Shown in pieces: positions 33,120 to 41,436 of a stretch of DNA of 64,000 nt. Every line of letters starts with the position of its first letter. Position 1 is the stretch's first letter. This stretch comes from Streptomyces sp. S465 (GTDB lineage: Bacteria; Actinomycetota; Actinomycetes; Streptomycetales; Streptomycetaceae): positions 7,930,001-7,994,000 of the forward strand of contig NZ_CP114036.1 in NCBI RefSeq assembly GCF_026898115.1, read 5' to 3'. Below the pieces are notes generated by a model, which was not told where the DNA came from, ran no database searches, and saw only the letters and a list, made by a program, of their open reading frames with translations. The position numbers and the translations under genes were made by a program.

Positions 33120-34280
33120 TCACGCGCCCCAGCCCGCCTGCTGTCCTCCGACGCGCTCCGCCACGATCCGCTCCGCCCAGCCGGAGGCCCGGTACGCCGC
33201 CATCGGGTCGGGGTCGATGCCCAGTTCCTCGCGGACCTCGGCGAGGAGGGGGCGGACATCGGTGTTGTACGCGTCCATCAGGACCGCGTTGGCGCCGAGC
33301 ACATCGCCCGAGCCCTGGGCGGCGGCGAGGGCGTCCCGGTCGACCAGGAGGGCCTTGGCGGTGGCCTCCTGGACGTTCATCACCGAACGGATGATCGCCG
33401 GGATCTTCGGTTCGATGTTGTGGCACTGGTCGAGCATGAAGGCGACCCCCGAGGTCAGCCCGCCACCGCGGACCACCTCGTACATGATCCGGAAGAGCTG
33501 GAAGGGGTCGGCGGCGCCCACCATCAGGTCGTCGTCCGCGTAGAAGCGGGAGTTGAAGTCGAAGGCGCCGAGTTTCCGCTCGCGCAGCAGGAGGGCGACG
33601 ATGAACTCGATGTTGGTGCCCGGGGCGTGGTGGCCGGTGTCCACGCACACCTGGGCCCTGGGACCGAGCTTGAGGCAGTGGGCGTAGGCGGTGCCCCAGT
33701 CCGGGACGTCCGTGGTGTAGAAGGCCGGCTCGAAGAACTTGTACTCCAACAGCATCCGTTGGCCCTCGCCGAGGCGGTCGTAGACCGCGCTCAGCGCCTC
33801 GGCGAGGCGGTCCTGGCGGGCGGCGATGTCGTCCTGGCCGGGGTAGTTGGTGCCGTCGGAGAACCAGAGCTTGAGGTCCCGGGAGCCCGTGGCGTCCATG
33901 ATGTCGACGCATTCCAGGAGGTGGTCCAGCGCCTTGCGGCGGACCGCCGGATCGGGGTGGGTGACCGAGCCCAGCTTGTAGTCGTCGTCCTGGAAGACGT
34001 TGGAGTTGATGGCGCCCAGTTTCAGGCCGCGCTCCCGGGCGTACGTGGCGAGCGCCCCGTAGTCCTCGACCGTGTCCCAGGGGATGTGCAGGGCCACGGT
34101 CGGGGCCACTCCGGTGAACGCGTGCACCTGCGCGGCGTCGTCCAGCTTCTCCTGCGGGGAGCGCGGGACGCCGGGCTGGGCGAAGACCTTGAAGCGGGTT
34201 CCGGAGTTGCCGTACGCCCATGACGGCGTCTCGACCGCCTGGCTCTTGAGGGCCGCCTTCACGGCCGGAACGTCAGACAT
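33120..34280 (-). CDS. rhaI: L-rhamnose isomerase (RhaI type)
   Basis: 386 aa TIM-barrel isomerase turning L-rhamnose into L-rhamnulose. The ATG at 34280 is chosen because AAGGAG precedes it; an upstream in-frame start at 34307 would lie inside the operator. Typical features are ALHIPWDTVEDYGAL, DLKLWFSDGTNYPGQDD, LEYKFFEPAFYTTDVPDWG, CVDTGHHAPGTNIEF, GAFDFNSRFYADDDLMVGAADPFQLFRI and FMLDQCHNIEPKIPAII, which carry the metal-binding Glu, Asp and His residues. First gene of the catabolic arm, under the divergent promoter region. Confidence 0.95.
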   Translation of the reverse strand: MSDVPAVKAALKSQAVETPSWAYGNSGTRFKVFAQPGVPRSPQEKLDDAAQVHAFTGVAPTVALHIPWDTVEDYGALATYARERGLKLGAINSNVFQDDDYKLGSVTHPDPAVRRKALDHLLECVDIMDATGSRDLKLWFSDGTNYPGQDDIAARQDRLAEALSAVYDRLGEGQRMLLEYKFFEPAFYTTDVPDWGTAYAHCLKLGPRAQVCVDTGHHAPGTNIEFIVALLLRERKLGAFDFNSRFYADDDLMVGAADPFQLFRIMYEVVRGGGLTSGVAFMLDQCHNIEPKIPAIIRSVMNVQEATAKALLVDRDALAAAQGSGDVLGANAVLMDAYNTDVRPLLAEVREELGIDPDPMAAYRASGWAERIVAERVGGQQAGWGA

Positions 34281-34294
34281 GAGTCTCCTTGGCG

Positions 34295-34339
34295 TGAAAC
34301 GATTCAAGAAACCTAGCCGTGCAGCCGGTCCTGCGTCAA
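34295..34339 (-). promoter_or_regulatory. rhaI promoter with LacI-type operator
   Basis: On the minus strand TTGACG (34339-34334) and TAGGTT (34315-34310) are spaced 18 bases. The palindrome TGAAACGATTCA (34295-34306) begins four bases past the -10, covering the likely start of transcription, a classic repression position. Confidence 0.75.
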
Positions 34340-34398
34340 GAAGGGATGGCGTGCCAGGCGGGTCTGAAACGTAAGGAATTTATCCCGTGCGTACCCCC

Positions 34399-34453
34399 TT
34401 GACGGGCGCATAGCGCAAGGCTAGCTTCCCGGAATCCGCATTGAAACATTTCA
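34399..34453 (+). promoter_or_regulatory. Sugar importer promoter with LacI-type operator
   Basis: TTGACG (34399-34404) and TAGCTT (34422-34427) are spaced 17 bases. The palindrome TGAAACATTTCA (34442-34453) lies downstream of the predicted start. It shares the TGAA-N4-TTCA pattern with the operator on the rhaI side, so one LacI-family protein probably silences both arms. Confidence 0.75.
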
Positions 34454-34485
34454 TTTGTTGCGTTGGGTAAGCGTCAGGAGACCCC

Positions 34486-36141
34486 GTGAGCCAGCCTGCT
34501 TCGACCGGTGTGCCGGTCCTCGCCCTCGAGGGGGTGAACAAATCCTTCGGCGCCGTACGGGCCCTTCGGGACGTCTCGCTCCAGCTCTTCGCCGGTGAGG
34601 CCCACGCCCTGGCCGGTGAGAACGGGGCGGGCAAGTCGACGCTCATCAAGACCCTCGCCGGGGTGCACCGGCCCGACTCCGGCCGGGTGCTGCTCGACGG
34701 TGAGCCGGTGGTCTTCCACGGCCCCGCCGACGCCCGTGACGTCGGTATCGCCGTCATCTACCAGGAGCCGACGCTCTTCCCCGATCTGTCCATCGCCGAG
34801 AACATCTTCATGGGCCGGCAGCCCCGCCGGGCCCTGGGCCGCATCGACCACAAGGCCGTACGGAGCTCCACCGCCGCCCTGATGGCGCGGCTCGGCGTCG
34901 ACCTCGACCCGGACCGGCCGGCCAGGGGCCTGTCCATCGCCGATCAGCAGATCGTCGAGATCGCCAAGGCGCTCTCCTTCGACGCCCGGGTGCTGATCAT
35001 GGACGAGCCGACGGCGGCGCTGACCGGAAGCGAGACCGCCCGGCTCTTCTCGGTCGTGACGGCGCTGCGTGCCGAGGGCGCCGCCGTGCTGTTCATCTCC
35101 CACCGCCTGGAGGAGATCTTCGAGCTCTGCCAGCGGGTCACCACCCTGCGGGACGGCCGGTGGGTGGCCTCCGAACCACTGGCCGGGCTGACCCAGGACG
35201 ATCTGGTCCGCCGCATGGTGGGCCGGGAGCTGACCGAGCTCTACCCCAAGCAGGACAGCCGGGTCGGGGAGACCGCGCTGTCGGTGCGGCGGCTGACCCG
35301 CGAAGGCGTCTTCCGGGACGTGTCGTTCGAGGTGCGGCGCGGTGAGATCGTCGCGCTCGCCGGGCTGGTCGGCGCCGGGCGCACCGAGGTCGCCCAGGCC
35401 GTCTTCGGCGTGGACCGGGCGGACGCGGGCGAGGTGCGGGTCGACGGGACGGTGCTGCGGCCCGGTTCGCCGACCGCCGCCATGGACGCCGGGCTCGCGC
35501 TCGTCCCCGAGGACCGGCGCCAGCGCGGTCTGGTGATGGAGATGTCCATCGAACGGAACATCGGGCTGACCGGCCTCGACCGGCTGGGCCGCGCGGGGCT
35601 GGTCAAACGGGCTCTGGAGCGCGGCCGCGCGGCCGACTGGGCGGTCCGGCTCCAGCTGAAGTACGGCAGTCTCGCCGACCACGTCGGGGTGCTCTCCGGC
35701 GGCAACCAGCAGAAGGTCGTCCTCGCCAAGTGGCTGGCGACCGAGCCCACGGTGCTCATCGTCGACGAGCCCACCCGCGGGATCGACGTGGGCACCAAGG
35801 CCGAGGTGCACCGGCTGCTGTCGGCACTGGCCGCCGACGGGCTCGCGGTGCTGATGATCTCCTCCGATCTGCCCGAGGTGCTGGGCATGGCCGACCGGGT
35901 CCTGGTGATGCACGAGGGTCGGCTGGTCGCCGAGATCCCGGGCGCCGAGGCCACCGAGGAGTCCGTCATGGCAGCCGCGACCGGGCTCACGAACGGCGCC
36001 GATGGCGCCGGTGTCGCCGGGGGTGAGGCCGCCGCGACCGGGCTCCCCCGCGCCACCGGCGCGAGCGGGCACCCCCGCGCCGCCGGTGACACGGGCGCCA
36101 CCGGGCCCACCGGCGCCACCGCAGAAGGGACCCGCACGTGA
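34486..36141 (+). CDS. Sugar ABC transporter ATP-binding protein (rhamnose importer)
   Basis: 551 aa, GTG start. Two fused nucleotide-binding domains of the RbsA/MglA type. The first has Walker A GENGAGKSTLIK, Q-loop YQEPTLF, a signature-like LSIADQQIVEIAKAL and Walker B VLIMDEPTAAL. The second has a degenerate P-loop (GLVGAGRTEVAQ), signature LSGGNQQKVVLAKWL and Walker B LIVDEPTRGID. It energises import of the sugar bound by the lipoprotein at 38344. The last ~45 residues are a Gly/Ala/Thr repeat tail (GAGVAGGEAAATG and similar), probably disordered. Confidence 0.94.
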   Translation: MSQPASTGVPVLALEGVNKSFGAVRALRDVSLQLFAGEAHALAGENGAGKSTLIKTLAGVHRPDSGRVLLDGEPVVFHGPADARDVGIAVIYQEPTLFPDLSIAENIFMGRQPRRALGRIDHKAVRSSTAALMARLGVDLDPDRPARGLSIADQQIVEIAKALSFDARVLIMDEPTAALTGSETARLFSVVTALRAEGAAVLFISHRLEEIFELCQRVTTLRDGRWVASEPLAGLTQDDLVRRMVGRELTELYPKQDSRVGETALSVRRLTREGVFRDVSFEVRRGEIVALAGLVGAGRTEVAQAVFGVDRADAGEVRVDGTVLRPGSPTAAMDAGLALVPEDRRQRGLVMEMSIERNIGLTGLDRLGRAGLVKRALERGRAADWAVRLQLKYGSLADHVGVLSGGNQQKVVLAKWLATEPTVLIVDEPTRGIDVGTKAEVHRLLSALAADGLAVLMISSDLPEVLGMADRVLVMHEGRLVAEIPGAEATEESVMAAATGLTNGADGAGVAGGEAAATGLPRATGASGHPRAAGDTGATGPTGATAEGTRT

Positions 36142-37181
36142 GCGCGACCATCCAGAAACCCGGGCAACCCGCCGCCGCGCCGGAGACGGCCCGCTCGGCG
36201 CGTTCGCTCGTCGACGCCGTCTTCCGCGCGCGGGAGATCAGCATCGCCGGGGCCCTCGTCCTGCTGGTGCTGTTCACCTGGATCGCCGAGCCACGCTTCC
36301 TCGATGACCAGGGCATCAAGGACCTGCTGCTCAACGCGGCCATCCTGGTACTGCTCGCGGTCGGGCAGTCGGTGGTGGTCATCACCCGCAACATCGATCT
36401 GTCGGTCGGCTCCGTGGTGGGGCTGTCCGCCTTCGCCTGCGGGAAGTTCGTCTCCGGCACCGACCACGGGGTGCTGACGGTCCTGGTCCTCGGCGTCCTC
36501 GTCGGCGCGGGCTGCGGCGTCGTCAGCGGGGCGCTGGTGAGCTTCGGGCGGGTGCCCGCGCTGGTGGTGACCCTCGGGATGCTGTACATCATCCAGGGCG
36601 TCGACTACTGGTGGGCGCAAGGAGAGCAGATCAACGCGGCCGATGTGCCGCAGTCCGTGCTGGACCTGGGCAGCGGCGGCGTGCTGGGCGTCCCGTATCT
36701 CCCGCTGATCTCCTTCGTGGTGCTGACCGGCACCGCGTACGTCCTGCGCGGCTACCGCGGCGGCCGTGAGCTGTACGCCATCGGCTCCAGCCCGGAGGCC
36801 GCCCGGCTGGCCGGGGTGCCGATCCGGCGGCGCGTGCTCGGCGCGTATCTGTTCTCCGGCGCCGTCTCGGGCTTCGCGGGCGCGCTGTGGCTGGCCCGCT
36901 TCGGCACCGTCGTCGCGGACAACGCGCACGGCTGGGAGCTGACCGTGGTCAGCGCGGTGGTGGTCGGCGGCGTCGCCATCGTCGGCGGCACCGGGACGGT
37001 GTGGGGCGCGGCGCTGGGCGCGCTGCTGCTCACCACCATCAGCGGCGCCCTGGCCGTGCTGAAGGTCGACTCCTTCTGGCAGGACGCCATCGCGGGTGCG
37101 CTGCTGCTGGCGGCCATCAGCGTGGACCGGATCGTGAGGGTGCGCATGACCCGTGCGCTGAGGAAGAGGAGCGCACGATGA
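36138..37181 (+). CDS. Sugar ABC transporter permease 1
   Basis: 347 aa RbsC-type permease with about nine helices. NIDLSVGSVVGLSAFACG and VVGGVAIVGGTGTVWGAALGALLLTTI are the conserved elements; the EAA-like loop is SSPEAARLAGVPIRR. It overlaps the ATPase stop by 4 bases and pairs with the next permease. Confidence 0.93.
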   Translation: MSATIQKPGQPAAAPETARSARSLVDAVFRAREISIAGALVLLVLFTWIAEPRFLDDQGIKDLLLNAAILVLLAVGQSVVVITRNIDLSVGSVVGLSAFACGKFVSGTDHGVLTVLVLGVLVGAGCGVVSGALVSFGRVPALVVTLGMLYIIQGVDYWWAQGEQINAADVPQSVLDLGSGGVLGVPYLPLISFVVLTGTAYVLRGYRGGRELYAIGSSPEAARLAGVPIRRRVLGAYLFSGAVSGFAGALWLARFGTVVADNAHGWELTVVSAVVVGGVAIVGGTGTVWGAALGALLLTTISGALAVLKVDSFWQDAIAGALLLAAISVDRIVRVRMTRALRKRSAR

Positions 37182-38164
37182 AGCTCAGCACGATCAAGCT
37201 CAGGTGGGACACCGCCGTCGGGGTGCTGCTGGTGGCCGTCTTCATCACCGGCCTGGGCACCACGGACGGCTTCGCGAGCCACGACAACCTCGCCTTCGCC
37301 TTCAACGACATCGCCGAGGTGGCGCTGATGGCGCTGCCGATGACGCTGCTGGTGGTGGCCGGGCAGGTGGACCTGTCGGTGGCCTCGATGCTCGGCCTGG
37401 CCAGCGCGCTCACCGGCGAACTGTGGGACGCGGGCTGGGCGTTCGAGACCATCGTGCCGATCGTGCTGCTGGTCGGGGTGGCCGGCGGACTGATCAACGG
37501 CTGGCTGGTGACCCGGGTCGGGCTGCCCTCGCTCGCCGTCACCATCGGCACGCTCGCCCTCTACCGTGGACTGGCCTCGGTGGTGCTCGGCACGGGCGCC
37601 ATCACCGACTTCCCCGAGACGTACGCCAAGTGGGCCGTGGACACCACCACCGTGCCCGGCACCTTCCTCACCTACCCCGTGGTGCTGTTCATCGTGCTGG
37701 CCGCCGTCGCCGCCGTGGTGCTGCACGCCACCGGGCTGGGCCGGTCGCTGTTCGCCATCGGCGCCCAGGAGGACGCCGCGTACTTCGCGGGCATCCGCGT
37801 CAAACGCGTCAAGCTGCTGCTGTTCGTCGTCAGCGGGCTGATCTCGGCCTTCGCGGGAATCGTGTTCACCCTGCGGTACGGCAGCGCACGGGCCGACAAC
37901 GGGCAGGGCTTCGAGATGCTCGTGATCGCCTCCGTCCTGCTGGGCGGCGTCGACTTCGACGGCGGCAAGGGCACGCTGTTCGGCGCCGTCGCCGGGGTGC
38001 TGCTCATCGGCGTCCTGAAGAACCTGCTGACCCTCAACGACGTGGCCAACGAGGTCCAGGTGATCGTCACCGGACTGCTGCTGGTGGCCTCCGTCCTCAC
38101 TCCCCGTCTGATCACCACCGTGAGCGCCTGGCGCCATCGGCGCGCCGCCGCCCAGGCCGGCTGA
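37178..38164 (+). CDS. Sugar ABC transporter permease 2
   Basis: 328 aa from the ATG at 37178, which overlaps the previous stop (ATGA). Same RbsC fold: VAGQVDLSVASMLGLASALTG, GLPSLAVTIGTLALYRGLA and VIASVLLGGVDFDGGKGTLFGAVAGVLLIGVLKN. Heterodimer partner of permease 1, the arrangement typical of rhamnose (RhaPQ) importers. Confidence 0.93.
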   Translation: MKLSTIKLRWDTAVGVLLVAVFITGLGTTDGFASHDNLAFAFNDIAEVALMALPMTLLVVAGQVDLSVASMLGLASALTGELWDAGWAFETIVPIVLLVGVAGGLINGWLVTRVGLPSLAVTIGTLALYRGLASVVLGTGAITDFPETYAKWAVDTTTVPGTFLTYPVVLFIVLAAVAAVVLHATGLGRSLFAIGAQEDAAYFAGIRVKRVKLLLFVVSGLISAFAGIVFTLRYGSARADNGQGFEMLVIASVLLGGVDFDGGKGTLFGAVAGVLLIGVLKNLLTLNDVANEVQVIVTGLLLVASVLTPRLITTVSAWRHRRAAAQAG

Positions 38165-38167
38165 TCC

Positions 38168-38332
38168 ACCCAGGCGCGCACCGCGCCACGCACGCACCGC
38201 GCCACGCACGCACCGCACTGCACCACGCACCGCGCCACGCGCACACACGCACGCACCCACCACGCATGCACCGCGCCACGCACACACCGCACCGCATCAC
38301 GCACGCCCGCGCCACCCACGCACGCACCGCGA
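38168..38332 (+). repeat. CA/CG-rich simple-sequence tract between permease and binding-protein genes
   Basis: About 165 bases built from irregular repeats such as CACCGCGCCACGCACG and CACACGCACGCAC, with very few T or consecutive G residues on this strand. Long parts alternate purine and pyrimidine. It separates genes that are usually tightly packed, and no second promoter is obvious. Confidence 0.85.
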
Positions 38333-38343
38333 AAGGTCTCCTC

Positions 38344-39432
38344 ATGTTCCAGCGTTCCCCCGGACAGCGCCGCCACCGCGCCGCCGCCACCGCCGCCGCG
38401 GTCTGTGCCCTGGCCGTGGCCCTGGCCGGCTGCGGCGGCACCACGAAGAAGGACAACGACAACGGCGGCGCCGCCAAGAGCGACGCCAAGGCCGACCCCG
38501 ACGCGCCGCTGAAGAAGGGCCTCAAACTGGCCTACCTGCCCAAGCAGATCAACAACCCCTACGAGAAGATCGTGGACGAGGCGGGGATCGACGCCGCCGG
38601 GGAGTTCGGCGGCAAGGGCAAGGAGGTCGGCCCGTCCGACGCCAGCGCCTCCTCCCAGGTGTCGTACATCAACACCCTGGTCCAGCAGCGGCAGGACGCC
38701 ATCCTGATCGCGGCCAACGACCCCAACGCGGTCTGCGGCCCGCTCAAGCAGGCCATGAAGAAGGACATCAAGGTCGTGGCGTACGACTCCGACACCGCCC
38801 CGGCCTGCCGCCAGCTCTTCATCAACCAGGCCAGCTCCGAGGAGATCGGCCGCAGCCAGGTCCAGCACCTCGCCGAGCAGCTCGACTACAAGGGCGAGAT
38901 CGCGATCCTGTCGGCCACCCAGAACGCGACCAACCAGAACACCTGGATCGAGTTCATGAAGGACGAGCTGAGCAAGCCCGCCTACAAGAACATGAAGCTG
39001 GTCAAGACGGTGTACGGGGACGACGACGACCAGAAGTCCTTCCAGGAGACCCAGGGCCTGCTCAAGGCGTATCCGAAGCTCAAGGGCATCATCTCGCCCA
39101 CCACGGTGGGCATCGCCGCGGCCGCCCGCTACATCAGCGGCTCCTCGTACAAGGGCAAGGTCGTGCTGAACGGCCTGGGCACGCCCAACCAGATGCGCAA
39201 GTACGTCAAGGACGGCACCGTCGAGCAGTTCGCGCTGTGGGACCCCAAGAAGCTCGGCTACCTCGGTTCGTACGCCGCGGCCGCGCTCGCCTCCGGGCAG
39301 ATCACCGGGGCCGAGGGGGAGAAGTTCACGGCCGGGAAGCTCGGCGAGTACACGGTCGGCAAGGACGGAGAGGTCATCCTCGGCCCGCCCACCGTCTTCG
39401 ACAAGTCCAACATCGACAAGTACCACTTCTGA
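38344..39432 (+). CDS. Rhamnose ABC transporter substrate-binding lipoprotein
   Basis: 362 aa. A basic start and hydrophobic stretch lead to the lipobox LAGC (Cys near residue 31), so it is lipid-anchored outside the membrane. The periplasmic-binding type I fold follows: LKLAYLPKQINNPYEKIVDEAG, QQRQDAILIAANDPNAVCG, KVVAYDSDTAPACRQLFINQA, GIISPTTVGIAAAARYI, DGTVEQFALWDPKKLGYLG. Position between importer permeases and the mutarotase gene indicates L-rhamnose as ligand, which is inference. Confidence 0.93.
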   Translation: MFQRSPGQRRHRAAATAAAVCALAVALAGCGGTTKKDNDNGGAAKSDAKADPDAPLKKGLKLAYLPKQINNPYEKIVDEAGIDAAGEFGGKGKEVGPSDASASSQVSYINTLVQQRQDAILIAANDPNAVCGPLKQAMKKDIKVVAYDSDTAPACRQLFINQASSEEIGRSQVQHLAEQLDYKGEIAILSATQNATNQNTWIEFMKDELSKPAYKNMKLVKTVYGDDDDQKSFQETQGLLKAYPKLKGIISPTTVGIAAAARYISGSSYKGKVVLNGLGTPNQMRKYVKDGTVEQFALWDPKKLGYLGSYAAAALASGQITGAEGEKFTAGKLGEYTVGKDGEVILGPPTVFDKSNIDKYHF

Positions 39433-39443
39433 GGCGGCCGGCG

Positions 39444-39764
39444 ATGCGGCGGGTGTGTTTTCTGCTGAAGGTCCGCCAGGACCGGATCGAGGAGTACCGC
39501 GAGCGGCACGCGGCCGTCTGGCCCGAGATGCGGGCCGCGCTCGCGGAGACCGGCTGGCACAACTACTCGCTCTTCCTGCGCGAGGACGGGCTGCTCGTCG
39601 GCTATCTGGAGACCGAGGACTTCGAGGCGGCCCAGGCCGCGATGGCCGCCACCGAGGTCAACGCCCGCTGGCAGGCGGAGATGGCGCCCTTCTTCGAGGC
39701 GCTCGACGGCACGCGACCGGATGAGGCGATGAAACCGCTCACCGAAGTGTTCCACCTCGCCTAG
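39444..39764 (+). CDS. rhaM: L-rhamnose mutarotase
   Basis: 106 aa, the usual length for RhaM. It interconverts alpha- and beta-L-rhamnose. The ferredoxin-like fold begins MRRVCFLLKVRQDRIEEYRERHAAVWPEMRA, with the catalytic His in RHAAVWPEM, and ends in the expected TEVFHLA. It lies 11 bases after the binding-protein stop. Its TAG stop codon is at the very edge of the MITE-like element, which may have supplied it. Confidence 0.95.
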   Translation: MRRVCFLLKVRQDRIEEYRERHAAVWPEMRAALAETGWHNYSLFLREDGLLVGYLETEDFEAAQAAMAATEVNARWQAEMAPFFEALDGTRPDEAMKPLTEVFHLA

Positions 39765-39939
39765 GGCGTGTTGCGGAAGTAGCGCCGTCCGCCCGGAGGG
39801 CGGGCCCCGCGGCGTCTGGTGCGTGTGATCGCAAGGCGGAGGGTCGTCCTCGTAGTGGGCCTACTCGGACGATCCCGACAACGCGGCGAGCGCGCGTCCC
39901 AGGCGTCGCGGGGCAGGCGGGACTTTCCCAACACGCCCT
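39763..39939. mobile_element. MITE-like element, about 177 bp
   Basis: The ends AGGGCGTGTTGCGGAAGT (39763-39780) and, inverted, AGGGCGTGTTGGGAAAGT (39939-39922) form imperfect terminal inverted repeats. Inside is a long hairpin (TCGTCC ... GTAG/CTAC ... GGACGA, about 39848-39876) but no open frame. The interior reads like a repeat I associate with many Streptomyces genomes. No clear target-site duplication is visible. It occupies most of the 253-base gap before the BNR gene. Confidence 0.6.
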
Positions 39940-40017
39940 GGGCACCGGTCCGGGGCCCTGCCCCCGGACCCGCCGCACGGCCCCTCCACCGAACGCCCAG
40001 GACGGAGACGCTCAAGA

Positions 40018-41436
40018 ATGAGATCACTTGCCACCGTCGTGCTCGCCACCGCCCTGCTCGGCGCCGCGACCCCGGGCGCGGCCGCCGCCGCGGCCGCCCC
40101 GGGGCCCGCGGTCAGCCGGCTCGCCGACACCCAGCTCGACGCCAGGGCCCTGTACTTCGAGTCGTACAACGGCCTGGTCAACAACAACGCCTTCCAGAAG
40201 AACGGGCTGCTCACCTACAAGGGCTATCAGTACGCCGTCTGGTACACCGGCGACCGCAGCGCGGTCATCGCACGCCGCGCCCTCAGCGAGCGGAGCTGGC
40301 AGACCGTCACGCTGCCGCACCGGCTCACCGCCGACGACTCGCACAACGTCATCTCCATGGGCGTCTCGCGGATCGACGGCCGGCTGCACCTGAACATGGA
40401 CTCCCACAGCAGCGGCTTCTTCTACGTGAAGTCGGTGGCCGGGCTGCTGGACGACCCCGCCGGACACCCCTGGACCAGCGGCCAGTTCGGCGCCGTCCAG
40501 ACCACCCTCGACGGCCTCGCGCTCACCTCCCAGTTCACCTACCCCCAGTTCATCGCCACCCCCGAGGGCCGGCTCCAGCTCAGCTACCGCACCGGCGTCT
40601 CCGGCAACGGCCGCAACGCGCTCGCCGAGTACGACGGAAACACCTGGACCGACCTCGGCGCCTGGTCCTCCGCCACCGGCACCTACACCAGCGAGCACGG
40701 CTCCAGCACCGCCCGCAACATGTATCTGCACGGCATCGACTACGGGCCCGACGGCCGGTTGCACGCCTTCTACACCTGGCGCGAGCAGAACAACGCGGTG
40801 ATGTGCGCGAGCGGCGGTCTCACCAACCACGACACCGGCTACGTCTACAGCTCCGACCGCGGCCGCACCTGGCGCAACGCGGCGGGCGCCGTCGTCGGCA
40901 CCACCGGCGGCTCCGACACGGTGGCGGTCGGCGACGCCGGAACGGTCGTCGATCCGCTCAACCCCGACCACTCGCTGATGAACCAGGAGAGCCAGGCCAC
41001 CGACTCCGCCGGCCTGCCCCACGCCCTGATCAGCTATGTCCCCGGCCGCTTCGGCCAGTGCACCACCGACTACGTGGCCGACCGGACGTCCAACGGCCGC
41101 GTCTTCCACCTCTCCAAGGACGCGGCCGGCACCTGGAAGAAGACCGAGATCCCGGTGCCCCTCGGCTCCAGCCAGCGCACCCACCTGGTCTTCGACCGCT
41201 ACGACAACGCCTACGCCGTGATGCCGTACGGCCGGATCGTGGCCGCGTCCAAGTCCTCGGGCTGGATGGACTGGAAGACCCTCTTCGACGGCAGCGGTCT
41301 GAACGCCTTCGGCGAGGTCGTCGTGGACGACACCCGCCTCGCCCAGGACGGTGTCCTGTCGTTTCTGTACCAGCGGAAGTCCAGCGGCACCACGCCCTCC
41401 GCCCTCCGCGTCATCGACTTCGCGCTGCCTTCTTGA
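40018..41436 (+). CDS. Secreted BNR-repeat (beta-propeller) protein, possible rhamnose-polysaccharide enzyme
   Basis: 472 aa with a signal peptide (SLATVVLATALLGAATPGAAAAAAAP). The mature part fits the BNR_4 family: SYNGLVNNNAFQKNGLLTYKGYQYAVWYTG, RVFHLSKDAAGTWKKTEI, and several YSSDRGRTWR-type Asp-box repeats. Related beta-propellers include ulvan and rhamnogalacturonan lyases and alpha-L-rhamnosidases, whose products contain rhamnose. Its stop (TGA 41434-41436) overlaps the LacI start, tying it to the rhamnose operon. A role in releasing rhamnose outside the cell is the best guess; the catalytic residues cannot be assigned by eye. Confidence 0.75.
   Translation: MRSLATVVLATALLGAATPGAAAAAAAPGPAVSRLADTQLDARALYFESYNGLVNNNAFQKNGLLTYKGYQYAVWYTGDRSAVIARRALSERSWQTVTLPHRLTADDSHNVISMGVSRIDGRLHLNMDSHSSGFFYVKSVAGLLDDPAGHPWTSGQFGAVQTTLDGLALTSQFTYPQFIATPEGRLQLSYRTGVSGNGRNALAEYDGNTWTDLGAWSSATGTYTSEHGSSTARNMYLHGIDYGPDGRLHAFYTWREQNNAVMCASGGLTNHDTGYVYSSDRGRTWRNAAGAVVGTTGGSDTVAVGDAGTVVDPLNPDHSLMNQESQATDSAGLPHALISYVPGRFGQCTTDYVADRTSNGRVFHLSKDAAGTWKKTEIPVPLGSSQRTHLVFDRYDNAYAVMPYGRIVAASKSSGWMDWKTLFDGSGLNAFGEVVVDDTRLAQDGVLSFLYQRKSSGTTPSALRVIDFALPS

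Noticed and set aside
38168..38332. CRISPR array
   Set aside because: The repeats are short, irregular and without distinct spacers; no cas genes are near.
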